Origin: Chloroflexota bacterium
GTDB taxonomy: Bacteria > Chloroflexota > Dehalococcoidia > SpSt-223
Length of the DNA stretch: 35,935 nucleotides
Assembly (NCBI GenBank): GCA_023512725.1
Contig: JAILZB010000010.1
Coordinates: 1 to 35,935, forward strand
Reading direction: 5' to 3'
Both the position numbers and the translations under genes were made by a program. Each line of letters starts with the position of its first letter. Within the stretch, counting starts at the first letter, position 1. Of this stretch, positions 16,373 to 24,934 are shown piece after piece. Under the pieces are notes generated by a model. The model did not search any database. It was not told the origin of the DNA and was given only the letters and a program-made list of their open reading frames with translations.

Positions 16373-17137
16373 TTAGTGAGGGTCGAGCCCTCCGAACCGT
16401 CGCTTGCGCCGGCTGTAGGCGAGCAGCGCTGCCCGCACGTCGTCCTTCCCGAAGTCGGGCCAGTAGACAGGGGTGGAGTAGTACTCGGCGTAGGCAGCCT
16501 GCCAGATCAGGAAGTTTGAGAGTCGCATCTCCCCAGCCGTGCGGATGATCAGGTCGGGGTCGGGAGCGCCAGCGGTGTAGAGATGAGCGCTCACCACCTC
16601 CTCGGTCACCGCCTCAGCGGGTACCCCCTCGGCGAGGAGGGCGCGGATCGCGTCAACGATCTCGGCTCGGCCGCCATAGTTGAAGGCGAGGTTGACGGTA
16701 ATCCGGGTGTTGTTCTTGGTCAGCTCGATGGCATCGCGCACGGCGCGCTGAATATCGGGGGCGAGCACGTCCAGCCGCCCGAGATGCCGCAGGCGCGCCC
16801 CCTTCTCGTGGAGCTTCGCCGTCTCGCGCTCGAGCACCTCGGGGATGAGGTTAAGGAGAAAATCCACCTCCTCGGGCGGACGGCTCCAGTTCTCGGTCGA
16901 GAAGGCATACAGCGTGATCATCTCGACGCCATGCTCGGCGAAGCCTTCGATGATCCGCCGGATGTTCTCCGTGCCAGCGCGGTGGCCGGCCTGGCGCGGG
17001 AGGTTGCGCGCGCGGGCCCAGCGACCGTTGCCGTCCATGATGATGGCGACGTGGCGGGGAAGGGGATGGATCGGCGCCGCATCCGCCAAGGCCGGCTCGC
17101 TGGCCGCCTGCTCCTGGTCCGGCCGGGTTGCTGTCAT
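16373..17137 (-). CDS. uppS: Undecaprenyl diphosphate synthase (cis-prenyltransferase)
   Basis: Condenses isopentenyl diphosphate onto farnesyl diphosphate to give the C55 carrier lipid for cell-wall synthesis. 254 residues. HVAIIMDGNGRWA carries the catalytic Asp; GHRAGTENI, AFSTENWSRP, FNYGGRAEIVDA and DLIIRTAGEMRLSNFL are all recognisable. The usual RTSGE reads RTAGE here, a mild change. A polar ~27-residue N-terminal extension precedes the core. The ATG follows the frr stop with no gap (TAGATG), so coupling is likely. Confidence 0.95.
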   Translation of the reverse strand: MTATRPDQEQAASEPALADAAPIHPLPRHVAIIMDGNGRWARARNLPRQAGHRAGTENIRRIIEGFAEHGVEMITLYAFSTENWSRPPEEVDFLLNLIPEVLERETAKLHEKGARLRHLGRLDVLAPDIQRAVRDAIELTKNNTRITVNLAFNYGGRAEIVDAIRALLAEGVPAEAVTEEVVSAHLYTAGAPDPDLIIRTAGEMRLSNFLIWQAAYAEYYSTPVYWPDFGKDDVRAALLAYSRRKRRFGGLDPH

Positions 17138-17701
17138 CTAGACCTCGAGCACTTCCGCTTCTTTCTGTTTGCCCAGCCGCTCGATTTCCGCGATCGTCTG
17201 GTCCGTCAGGTTCTGGAGCCGCTCCTCGGCCCGCTTCTCTGCGTCCGCCGAGATCACGCCCTCTTTCTGGAGCTCGCGCATCTGCTTGTCGGCCTCGCGG
17301 CGGATGTTGCGCACCGCGACCTTGTGGTCCTCGACCTGCTTGCGCACGATTTTGACCAGCTCACGGCGACGCTCTTCGGTGAGGGGAGGGAAGACAACCC
17401 GGATCACCCGACCGTCGTTGGTCGGGTTGAGGCCGAGGTCAGCCTTCTGGATCGCTTTCTCGATGCCGCTGAAGGCGGCGCGGTCGTAGGGCGTAATGAC
17501 GAGGGTGCGCGCCTCCGCCGTTGTAATCTGCGCTAGCTGCTGGAGGGGGGTCGGCGTCCCGTAGTAGTCCACCGGCAGGCGCTCGATCAGGCTCGGCGAG
17601 GCCCGGCCGGTGCGGATCGTGGCTAGGTCCCGCTTGAGCGATTCGACCGTCTTGTGCATCCGTTGTTCGGCGTCGGTGATGACTTCCTCGATCACAGCCA
17701 A
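17138..17701 (-). CDS. frr: Ribosome recycling factor
   Basis: Splits post-termination ribosomes together with EF-G. 187 residues, the normal length. LATIRTGRASPSLIERLPVDYYG, PLQQLAQIT, GLNPTNDGRVIRVVFPPLTEERRRELVK and the long C-terminal coiled helix are typical. It is placed between pyrH (34 bp upstream) and uppS, the common order in many bacteria. Confidence 0.97.
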   Translation of the reverse strand: MAVIEEVITDAEQRMHKTVESLKRDLATIRTGRASPSLIERLPVDYYGTPTPLQQLAQITTAEARTLVITPYDRAAFSGIEKAIQKADLGLNPTNDGRVIRVVFPPLTEERRRELVKIVRKQVEDHKVAVRNIRREADKQMRELQKEGVISADAEKRAEERLQNLTDQTIAEIERLGKQKEAEVLEV

Positions 17702-17735
17702 CCTCCGTCCGCCGGCAGCGGACGTGTCCGCCGTA

Positions 17736-18470
<735 letters not shown>

Positions 18471-18974
18471 TCACTCCCCCACCACAAAGCGCACGAAGCG
18501 CCGCACCTGAATGTTCTCGCCGGTCTTGCGGATCGCCTCGTTGACGAGGTCCCCTACCGTGCGCGAGGGGTCCTTGATGAACGGCATCGCCAGCAAGGCA
18601 AGGTCTTCCGGCTTGCCGGGCGTTCCCGGTGGGATCTCCTCCGCCCGCAGGTACTGGGGGTTCATCGCCGCCACCTGCAGGGCAAGGTCGTGCGCCAGCT
18701 CGCGGAACAGCTCGTTGCGGGCAACGAAGTCGGTCTCGCAGTTGAGTTCAACCAGGACGCCAATGCGGCCACCCCCATGGACGTAGGCCTCGACGATCCC
18801 CTGGTTGGTGGTGCGCCCAACCCGCTTGGAGATCCGGCCCCCGGCCCACTCCTCGATTTTGGCTTCCGCTTTGTCCAGGTCGCCGCCCGTCTCGGCGAGC
18901 GCGCGCTTGCATTCCATCACGCCCGCGCCAGTGCGCTCGCGGAGCTCTTTGACCATTGCGGCGGTAATTTCCAC
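18471..18974 (-). CDS. tsf: Elongation factor Ts, short form
   Basis: Nucleotide-exchange factor for EF-Tu. 167 residues: an N-terminal UBA-like domain (VKELRERTGAGVMECKRAL) and a single core domain containing the exchange motif CETDFVARN, ending in VRRFVRFVVGE. E. coli EF-Ts is 283 residues; this form lacks the second core repeat and coiled coil, as in Thermus, where the short protein works as a dimer. The start is GTG 18974, supported by GAGGAGG four bases upstream. 51 bp separate it from rpsB. Confidence 0.96.
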   Translation of the reverse strand: MEITAAMVKELRERTGAGVMECKRALAETGGDLDKAEAKIEEWAGGRISKRVGRTTNQGIVEAYVHGGGRIGVLVELNCETDFVARNELFRELAHDLALQVAAMNPQYLRAEEIPPGTPGKPEDLALLAMPFIKDPSRTVGDLVNEAIRKTGENIQVRRFVRFVVGE

Positions 18975-19025
18975 AGTTCCTCCTCAGTTGCAGCAATCTC
19001 TTCCTGGCAGCAGCGCGCTGCCGCC

Positions 19026-19796
19026 CTAGAAGCTCGCCTCCTCTTCTTCCGGCTCTTCCTTGGACTCGGCGGGCGTCGTGGGGAGGTCCGACCCTTCTTC
19101 GAGCGCCTGGGCGATCTGCTGCCCCTCGATGCAGGCATCGGCGATCTTGCTCGTCAGCAGCCGGACCGCCCGGATGGCATCGTCGTTGGCGGGGATGGGG
19201 TAGTCAATCTCTTCGGGGTTACAGTTGGTATCGACCAGCGCCACGATCGGGATCTCCAACCGGCGCGCTTCGGCCACCGCGATCCGCTCTTTGCTCGGGT
19301 CGATAATGAACAGGGCCTGGGGCAGGCTGGTCATCTCCAGGATGCCGCCCAGGAGGCGGTGGAGCTTGGCCAGCTCTTCCTCCAGCTTGATTACTTCCTT
19401 CTTCGGCAGATAGTCGAACTCGCCCTTGAGCTTGCGGTCCTGCAGCCGCACCAGGTAGGCCAGGCGCTGCTCGATGGTGCGAAAGTTCGTGAGGGTACCC
19501 CCCAGCCAGCGATGGTTGACATAGAACTGGCCGGCGCGCTTTGCTTCCTGCTCGACCGCCTCCTGGGCTTGCTTCTTGGTGCCGACAAAGATCAGCTTGC
19601 CCCCTTTGGCGGTAACATCCCGCACGAAGGCATACGCTTCGTTCAGCTTAGTCACGGTCTGCTGCAGGTCGATAATGTGGATGCCGTTACGCTCAGTGAA
19701 GATGTACGGCTTCATGCGGGGGTCCCAGCGTCGGGTCTGGTGCCCGAAGTGGACCCCCGCTTCCAGCAGGGTTTTCATGGAGACAACAGAAGCCAT
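19026..19796 (-). CDS. rpsB: 30S ribosomal protein S2
   Basis: Small-subunit protein bound late in assembly. 256 residues. [23 protein letters not shown], the helical-hairpin region, [48 protein letters not shown] and an acidic C-terminal tail ([11 protein letters not shown]-type) are typical. First gene of the large minus-strand operon; a promoter and a structured leader precede it (separate entries). GGAAGGAAAGG lies just before the ATG. Confidence 0.97.
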   Translation of the reverse strand: MASVVSMKTLLEAGVHFGHQTRRWDPRMKPYIFTERNGIHIIDLQQTVTKLNEAYAFVRDVTAKGGKLIFVGTKKQAQEAVEQEAKRAGQFYVNHRWLGGTLTNFRTIEQRLAYLVRLQDRKLKGEFDYLPKKEVIKLEEELAKLHRLLGGILEMTSLPQALFIIDPSKERIAVAEARRLEIPIVALVDTNCNPEEIDYPIPANDDAIRAVRLLTSKIADACIEGQQIAQALEEGSDLPTTPAESKEEPEEEEASF

Positions 19797-19814
19797 GCGG
19801 TCCTTTCCTTCCTC

Positions 19815-19873
19815 CGCCTGCGTCGGCGTGCGCCGGGACCCTCACTGGGCAGGACCGGCAGAATTCGCAGGCG
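19815..19873 (-). promoter_or_regulatory. Structured rpsB leader with an 8-bp stem beside the ribosome-binding site
   Basis: CGCAGGCG (19866-19873) and CGCCTGCG (19815-19822) form a perfect 8-bp stem, and CCGGC (19855-19859) with GCCGG (19832-19836) form an inner stem. On the minus strand the outer stem ends just before the purine-rich ribosome-binding site of rpsB. S2 controls its own synthesis through the rpsB leader in several bacteria, so this may be an autoregulatory site. The pairing is seen directly; S2 binding is inferred. Confidence 0.45.
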
Positions 19874-19894
19874 TGCGTACTCTCGAACAGTTTG

Positions 19895-19924
19895 ATCGTA
19901 TCAGATGCCGAACGGGCCCCACAA
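19895..19924 (-). promoter_or_regulatory. Promoter of the rpsB operon
   Basis: On the minus strand TTGTGG (19919-19924), an 18-bp spacer and TACGAT (19895-19900). The transcript would start near 19888 and carry a leader of ~90 nt. The -35 box lies inside the first codons of the divergent Kelch gene. Confidence 0.5.
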
Positions 19925-20969
19925 GCGTGCCAGTCGCCTGGCTGCCCTGCTGATCGTGCTCGCGGGAAGCTGTGCCCCGCAGCCAGAGGCCGTTTCACGC
20001 CTCGCTACCCCCACCCCCGCACTACCCCCCACCCCGCGCGCTCCTGTGCCGACGGTGGGCCAGGTGAGGTGGGAACTGGTGCCAACGAGCGGCCCGACCC
20101 CCAGCCCACGGATAGGCGCAACCTTCGCCTTTCTCTACGCTCGCGGCCAGCTGCTGCTGTTCGGAGGGCGGACCATCGACCAGCCGCTGGCCGAGCTCTG
20201 GCGCTACGACACCGAGCGCGAGCGGTGGAGCCTGCTCACAGCCGCGCCGAGCCCCCCAGCGCGCTGGGGACACGCGGTAGCGGTGGACAGCCGCCGACGG
20301 GTGATGGTGATCTTCGGCGGGCAGGGGAGCGACGGCACGCTCAACGACCTCTGGGCCTTCGACCCCCTACGCCTCCGCTGGCAGCAGCTCGCGCGCGACC
20401 GCGCTGGCCCGGGGCCCCGGACCGGAGCCTGCGCTGCCTACGATGAGGCGGGCGATACCGTCCTTCTTGCTTTTGGGAACTCCGGGAGCAGTCTGCGCAA
20501 CGACCTCTGGGCCTACCACCCGGACAGCGAGAGCTGGGAGGAACTTTCCCCTCCCCTCCTCCGGCCACCTGCCCGCCAGGATGCTGCCTGCCTCTGGGAT
20601 GCCTCTGGCCGCCGCCTGTACGTCTTCGGTGGGCGTGGCGAGGAAGATCTCGCCGATGGCTGGGTGTTCTCGCTCGCCCCACCAGGCTGGACCCCGCTCC
20701 CCTCCCCTCTCCCGCCGCTTGCGCTGGCAGCGACCGCCGTCAGCGACGACGGTCGCGGGCTCATCATCGGTGGGCAGAGTGCTGGCGGTCTGCTCGCTGA
20801 GGTCTGGCAACTGACCTTCGCGGATGGCACCCTCGCCCGTCTCCGCGCTACCGGCCCCGCACCGCGGGCAGGGGCGGCAGCAGTCTACTCGTCGGATACG
20901 CGGCGGTTCTATCTTTTCGGAGGCGCCGGGCCTTCCCCGCTGGGCGACTTCTGGTCCTGGGCACCCTGA
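19905..20969 (+). CDS. Kelch-repeat beta-propeller lipoprotein
   Basis: 354 residues. A basic start (KRASR) and hydrophobic stretch end in LAGSC, a plausible lipobox with Cys near residue 24; a Pro/Thr-rich linker follows. Six Kelch-type blades can be read, each with a strand ending in FGG or a variant (LLLFGG, VMVIFGG, VLLAFGN, LYVFGG, GLIIGG, FYLFGG) and an LxDLWxY/F or similar strand, enough to close a six-bladed propeller. Such propellers usually bind proteins or sugars at the cell surface. No catalytic motif was seen. No ribosome-binding site precedes the ATG at 19905, so translation may start from a very short leader. The lgt gene in this window would supply the lipid anchor enzyme. Confidence 0.8.
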   Translation: MPNGPHKRASRLAALLIVLAGSCAPQPEAVSRLATPTPALPPTPRAPVPTVGQVRWELVPTSGPTPSPRIGATFAFLYARGQLLLFGGRTIDQPLAELWRYDTERERWSLLTAAPSPPARWGHAVAVDSRRRVMVIFGGQGSDGTLNDLWAFDPLRLRWQQLARDRAGPGPRTGACAAYDEAGDTVLLAFGNSGSSLRNDLWAYHPDSESWEELSPPLLRPPARQDAACLWDASGRRLYVFGGRGEEDLADGWVFSLAPPGWTPLPSPLPPLALAATAVSDDGRGLIIGGQSAGGLLAEVWQLTFADGTLARLRATGPAPRAGAAAVYSSDTRRFYLFGGAGPSPLGDFWSWAP

Positions 20970-20993
20970 CCCCAAACGTGGCATACTGCCAGC

Positions 20994-22490
20994 ATGAGCA
21001 CGCCATCCACCCTGCCCCGCCTTACCCCTGGGATGACCATCCTCGGCAGCGATGGCCAGCTCGCCGCAGTCAGCGAGGAGCTCGCAGCCCAGTTCCAACC
21101 GGGCGACCGCTTGCTGGTGGTTGGGGGAGAGCTGCTCCACATCCCGGCCGCAGTCCACCAGCTTGTCACCGCTGCCATCGACCGGGCCAGCGAAGCCTTC
21201 CAGGCGCTTCGCTCGGTGAGTGATGAGCAGATTACCGCCTTCTACGAAGCGTTCGCGCAGCGGCTGGAGGATGAGACCGTCTGGGCGGAGGTGGCAACCG
21301 CCAATGCCGCTGATGTGGCGGCCGCGCGCGCCCAGGGGCGTTCTACCACCCGGCTGGCGGTCAGTGAGCGCATGCGTCGCGAGATGGTCGCAGGACTACG
21401 GCTCTGGCGCGACCTGCCTAGCCCGCGCGGGCGCGTGATCGAGCGGATCGAGCGGCCGGGCTTTCTGGTCGAGCAGGTGGTGGATGGCCTTGGAGTGGTC
21501 GGGTTCGTTTTCGAGGGGCGCCCGAACGTCTTCGCCGATGCCACCGGCGTCCTGCGCAGCGGCAACACGGTCGTCTTTCGTATTGGCAGCGATGCGTTGC
21601 GCACGGCCTGCGCCATCAAGGCTGCTGCGCTCGAACCGGCGTTGGCAGCAGCGGGGCTTCCCGCGGGAGCAGCCCAGCTCATCGAAAGCCCAGCGCGGGC
21701 GGCCGGCTGGGCGATGTTTGCGGACCCGCGCCTAGCGCTCGCGGTCGCGCGGGGCTCGGGGCCGGCGGTGGCTCAGCTTGGGGCGATCGCTCGCCAGCAC
21801 GGCATTCCGGTGAGCCTCCACGGTACGGGTGGTGCCTGGCTGGTCGCTGATGAGACCGCTGACCCCGCCACCTTCGCTGCCGCCGTCTACCACTCGCTCG
21901 ACCGGAAGGTCTGCAACACGCTCAATGTCTGTGCCGTGGTGCGCTCGCGCCGTGATCTTCTTCCCGTCTTTTTCGACGCCCTCGCCCGGGCAGGTGCCCG
22001 TCGCCACGGCTGGAAGCTCCACGTGGTCGAAGGGTCGGAAGATGCCGTCCCGGCCGACTGGTTCGAGCGGGAGACGACCGTGCGGCGGGCTGCCGGTGAC
22101 CGCCGCGAGCCGCTCGTCGAACGGCTGCCGCTCGCAGCACTGGGCACCGAGTGGGAGTGGGAAGAGACTCCCGAGGTAACGCTGCTCCTGGTGGAAACGG
22201 TTGCCGAGGCCGTGGCCCTCTTCAACCGCTACAGTCCTCGCTTTATCGCATCGCTCATCAGTGCGCGGCCGGAGACGCACGCAGCGTTCTTCCGCGCGAT
22301 CGAGGCGCCGTTTGTCGGGAACGGCTTCACGCGCTGGGTCGATGGGCAGTTCGCCCTCGCGCGGCCGGAGCTTGGCCTCTCAAACTGGCAGGCCGGCCGC
22401 CTCTTCGGGCGGGGAGGCGTGCTCTCGGGCGAGAGTGTGTTCACCCTCCGCACGCGCTTCATTCAGCACGACCCCGAGCTCCACCGCTAG
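20994..22490 (+). CDS. ProA-like aldehyde dehydrogenase superfamily protein with N-terminal extension
   Basis: 498 residues against ~415-420 for gamma-glutamyl phosphate reductase (ProA). The ProA-like core begins near residue 60. GVVGFVFEGRPNVFADA with LRSGNTVVFRIGSDAL matches the ProA cofactor region, KVCNTLNVCAV carries the expected catalytic Cys (Cys307), and NGFTRWVDGQFALARPELGLSN matches the ProA C-terminal motif in altered form. Residues 1-~58 form an extra segment (GMTILGSDGQLAAV, GDRLLVVGGELLHIP) not found in ordinary ProA. ProA makes glutamate semialdehyde for proline, but there is no proB nearby and the sequence is divergent, so the substrate is uncertain. The stop TAG overlaps the opposing gene's stop within a shared CTAG. 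Confidence 0.75.
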   Translation: MSTPSTLPRLTPGMTILGSDGQLAAVSEELAAQFQPGDRLLVVGGELLHIPAAVHQLVTAAIDRASEAFQALRSVSDEQITAFYEAFAQRLEDETVWAEVATANAADVAAARAQGRSTTRLAVSERMRREMVAGLRLWRDLPSPRGRVIERIERPGFLVEQVVDGLGVVGFVFEGRPNVFADATGVLRSGNTVVFRIGSDALRTACAIKAAALEPALAAAGLPAGAAQLIESPARAAGWAMFADPRLALAVARGSGPAVAQLGAIARQHGIPVSLHGTGGAWLVADETADPATFAAAVYHSLDRKVCNTLNVCAVVRSRRDLLPVFFDALARAGARRHGWKLHVVEGSEDAVPADWFERETTVRRAAGDRREPLVERLPLAALGTEWEWEETPEVTLLLVETVAEAVALFNRYSPRFIASLISARPETHAAFFRAIEAPFVGNGFTRWVDGQFALARPELGLSNWQAGRLFGRGGVLSGESVFTLRTRFIQHDPELHR

Positions 22491-23566
22491 ATCCCCAGCG
22501 CCTGCAGCACCTGCTCTCGATGGGAGTGGTAGTCTCCGTAGGAGAGGCTGGCGAACTTCAGCCGCCGCAGCGCTAGCTGGAGGTCGTACTCCCAGGTCAT
22601 CCCCATCGCGCCATGCACCTGGAACGCCTCCTTGATGAAGTGCTCGCTCACGCTATTCAGCCAGGCCTTGGCGTAGTGGACGGCCAGCTGAGCCTCCTCG
22701 GGCGCCTTCTCGACCGCCCAGGCCGCCCGGTAGGCCAGGAAGCGCCCCCCCTCGACGTCGATCCCGAGGTCAGCGATCTTGTGCTGCACCGCCTGGAAGC
22801 TGCCGATCGGCCGACCGAACTGGACCCGCGTCTTCGCGTAGTCGACCGCCAGCTCAAACGCTCTACTCGCCAGCCCGATCATCCAGGCACAATCGATCGC
22901 GGCAAGCTTCGGCAGAACCTTTGCCATCACCGCCGCGCCATCCGCCGGGTAGACCCGGAGCGTCGGCGCGCCATCCAGCCGCACCGCGAAGAGGGGGTCG
23001 CCGCACGAAGCGGGGGTGCGCACCCGTTCGACGCTCGCCACGTCGACGAGCGCTAACCGGAGCGCTGCTTCCTGCCGCGCGAGCACCAGCAGGCGACTGG
23101 CAGCGTTAGCATACGCCACCAGCAGCTTGGTACCCTGCAGCACGCCCGCCGGGTCGATGGTGGCAGCAGTCGCCTGGTGGTCGAACGGCTGGTCGGCCTC
23201 CCAGAGGGCAGGCACCCCAACCTGTCGTCCTGCGATCAGGTCGGCCAGCGCCTCGCGGTCCCCCAGCTGCTCGAGCAGGAGGCCATAGGCCCAGGCGGCC
23301 CGCAACGGCCCGGGGTAGCAGGCGCGGCCGAGTTCCTCGGCGAGCACCGCCACCGCCACGAAGCTTGCACCACTTCCCCCCACCTCGGGCGAGAAGGGCA
23401 GGCCCACCCACCCGAGCTCTTGGATCTCCCGCCAGACTGCTTCATCGTAGCCCTGGGGGGAGCGTTCAACCTCGCGGACTGCCCGGGTGGGCACCCGGTC
23501 GCGCAAGAACTCGCGGGCCACCCGCTGGATGAACGCCTCTTCCTCATTCAACTGCAGTTCGAGCAC
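22487..23566 (-). CDS. Acyl-CoA dehydrogenase, probable non-catalytic partner subunit
   Basis: 359 residues with acyl-CoA dehydrogenase fold features: IQELGWVGLPFSPEVGGSG in the N-terminal helical domain, RVQFGRPIGSFQAVQHKIADL in the FAD-binding helix and HGAMGMTWEYDLQLALRR near the end. It lacks the usual C-terminal GTSEIQ motif and has no Glu at the position used by isovaleryl-CoA dehydrogenase (LAAIDCAWMIG instead of LDxER). The adjacent gene has both features, so the pair probably forms one mixed oligomer, as in the heteromeric FadE/ChsE enzymes of actinobacteria. GTG 23566 is supported by GGAGGAGG just upstream. It follows its partner by 12 bp. Confidence 0.85.
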   Translation of the reverse strand: MLELQLNEEEAFIQRVAREFLRDRVPTRAVREVERSPQGYDEAVWREIQELGWVGLPFSPEVGGSGASFVAVAVLAEELGRACYPGPLRAAWAYGLLLEQLGDREALADLIAGRQVGVPALWEADQPFDHQATAATIDPAGVLQGTKLLVAYANAASRLLVLARQEAALRLALVDVASVERVRTPASCGDPLFAVRLDGAPTLRVYPADGAAVMAKVLPKLAAIDCAWMIGLASRAFELAVDYAKTRVQFGRPIGSFQAVQHKIADLGIDVEGGRFLAYRAAWAVEKAPEEAQLAVHYAKAWLNSVSEHFIKEAFQVHGAMGMTWEYDLQLALRRLKFASLSYGDYHSHREQVLQALGI

Positions 23567-23578
23567 GTTTCCTCCTCC

Positions 23579-24763
23579 CTAGCGCGGCAGCCCTAAGCCC
23601 CGGGTGGCGATGATGTTGCGCTGGATCTCCGAGGTCCCGCCGGCGAGGGTCGTGCCGGGAGCGCTCCAGTAGCTCTCGTCCCAGAGGCCATCCTGCTCGG
23701 CCCAGGGCGAGCCGGCCGAGAGGAGGCCGAGCGGCCCCAGCAGGTTCACGCCCAAGCGCTCGATCCGCTGCTGGGTCTCGGTGGCGAAGACTTTGGACAT
23801 CGAGGCTTCGGCATTCGGCACCTTGCCCTGATCTTGCAGGTAGGCGATCCGGTAGCCGAGCCAGCGCGCCATCTCTAAGCAGACGAGCAGGTCACCGATC
23901 TGGTCGCGGACGAAGGGATCGGCAAGCACCGGCCGCCCTTGACGGGTCTTCGTCTTGAGGAACGCGATCAGGTCCATCAGGAGGCGGCGCCCCTGGCCGA
24001 CCCAGGCCATCTGCGAGCGCTCGAAGTCGAGCGAGGTGACTGTCTGGTACCAGCCGCGGTTGACCTCCCCGACCACCATCGTGCGCGGGAGCCGAACATC
24101 TTCCAGCGTCAGCAAAGTCCAGCGCTCCTGCCCGTAGGCATCGAGGATCGGCTGGACGGTGACGCCCGGCGTGTGCCGCGGGAGGATGAACTGGGTGATC
24201 CCGCGGTGTTTGGGGGCATCCGGGTCGGTGCGGGCGAGCAGAAAGATGTAGTCCGCGTGCTGGGAGTGGTTCCAGACCTTGGCGCCATTGAGGATGAAAT
24301 CGTCACCATCGGCCACCGCACGCGTCCGGAGGGAGGCGAGGTCGGATCCGGCATCTGGCTCAGAGTAGCCCTGCGACCAGCGGATCTCCCCGCGCGCGAT
24401 CTTGGGCAGGAACTCCCGCTTCTGCTCTTCCGAGCCGTAGAGCATGATCGTCGGGCCGATGGTGGAAACGCCCAGGTTGGCATTACCCGTGCCGCGGATG
24501 CGGTGATAGGCGGCCAGTTCGTTGAAGAGCGCTTGCTTCACTTTTGGCCAGCCACCCCCGCCGTACTCCACCGGCCAGGCACCCGTCAGCCAACCCCGCT
24601 CCCCCAGCTCCCGCTGGCATTGGGCAGCTTCTTCCCAGAAGGCGGCCTCAGCCCGACGCCCAGCCCGGTAGGGTGGGGCGAGGCCATCAGGTGGCCATTT
24701 CTGCTTGCAATAGGCGACGACTTCGTCGCGAAAGGCATCGTACTCCCGTAGGTCGAACTCCAC
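23579..24763 (-). CDS. Acyl-CoA dehydrogenase, probable catalytic subunit
   Basis: 394 residues. FAD-dependent alpha,beta-desaturation of an acyl-CoA. QGYSEPDAGSDLASL (flavin and substrate contact), GITQFILP, TSLDFERSQMAW with Glu248 at the isovaleryl-CoA dehydrogenase-type catalytic base position, and LAGGTSEIQRNIIATRGLGL at the C-terminus are clear. The MCAD-type base position (YEGTS) reads AGGTS, so Glu248 is the likely base. The frame is open far upstream, but GTG 24763 is chosen because AGGAGGA lies 4-5 bases before it and the family sequence starts there. It may act on branched, steroid-like or other bulky acyl-CoAs; the substrate is unknown. Confidence 0.88.
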   Translation of the reverse strand: MEFDLREYDAFRDEVVAYCKQKWPPDGLAPPYRAGRRAEAAFWEEAAQCQRELGERGWLTGAWPVEYGGGGWPKVKQALFNELAAYHRIRGTGNANLGVSTIGPTIMLYGSEEQKREFLPKIARGEIRWSQGYSEPDAGSDLASLRTRAVADGDDFILNGAKVWNHSQHADYIFLLARTDPDAPKHRGITQFILPRHTPGVTVQPILDAYGQERWTLLTLEDVRLPRTMVVGEVNRGWYQTVTSLDFERSQMAWVGQGRRLLMDLIAFLKTKTRQGRPVLADPFVRDQIGDLLVCLEMARWLGYRIAYLQDQGKVPNAEASMSKVFATETQQRIERLGVNLLGPLGLLSAGSPWAEQDGLWDESYWSAPGTTLAGGTSEIQRNIIATRGLGLPR

Positions 24764-24869
24764 GCTTCCTCCTGGCGCCCGCTGCGGTCGAACTTGGCAC
24801 TCGGCGCAGCCCGGGGACATCCCCGTACCCAGCCTCCGGGATACTCCGCGGGCCCCGCCTGCCATTGTA
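24764..24869 (-). promoter_or_regulatory. Leader and -10 element of the acyl-CoA dehydrogenase pair
   Basis: TACAAT on the minus strand (24864-24869) is a good -10; no matching -35 is evident. The ~94-nt leader it implies holds a strong GC hairpin, CGGGGA (24812-24817) with TCCCCG (24820-24825). The rest of this stretch shows no gene. Confidence 0.35.
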
Positions 24870-24898
24870 GAGCAGGGTCGGGCGCGCTTCACCGTTCC

Positions 24899-24928
24899 TT
24901 GAGGCCAGCGCAGTGGCTCACGTACAAT
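24899..24928 (+). promoter_or_regulatory. Promoter of pheST
   Basis: TTGAGG (24899-24904), an 18-bp spacer and TACAAT (24923-24928). The transcript would begin near 24935, about 230 nt before the pheS ATG. Confidence 0.55.
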
Positions 24929-24934
24929 CCGTCC

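Noticed and set aside
20970-20993. TGGCATACTGCCA inverted repeat between the Kelch and ProA-like genes as an operator or promoter
   Set aside because: The arms are only 5 bp and there is no acceptable -35; too short to claim, though CATACT could be a -10 for a leaderless message.
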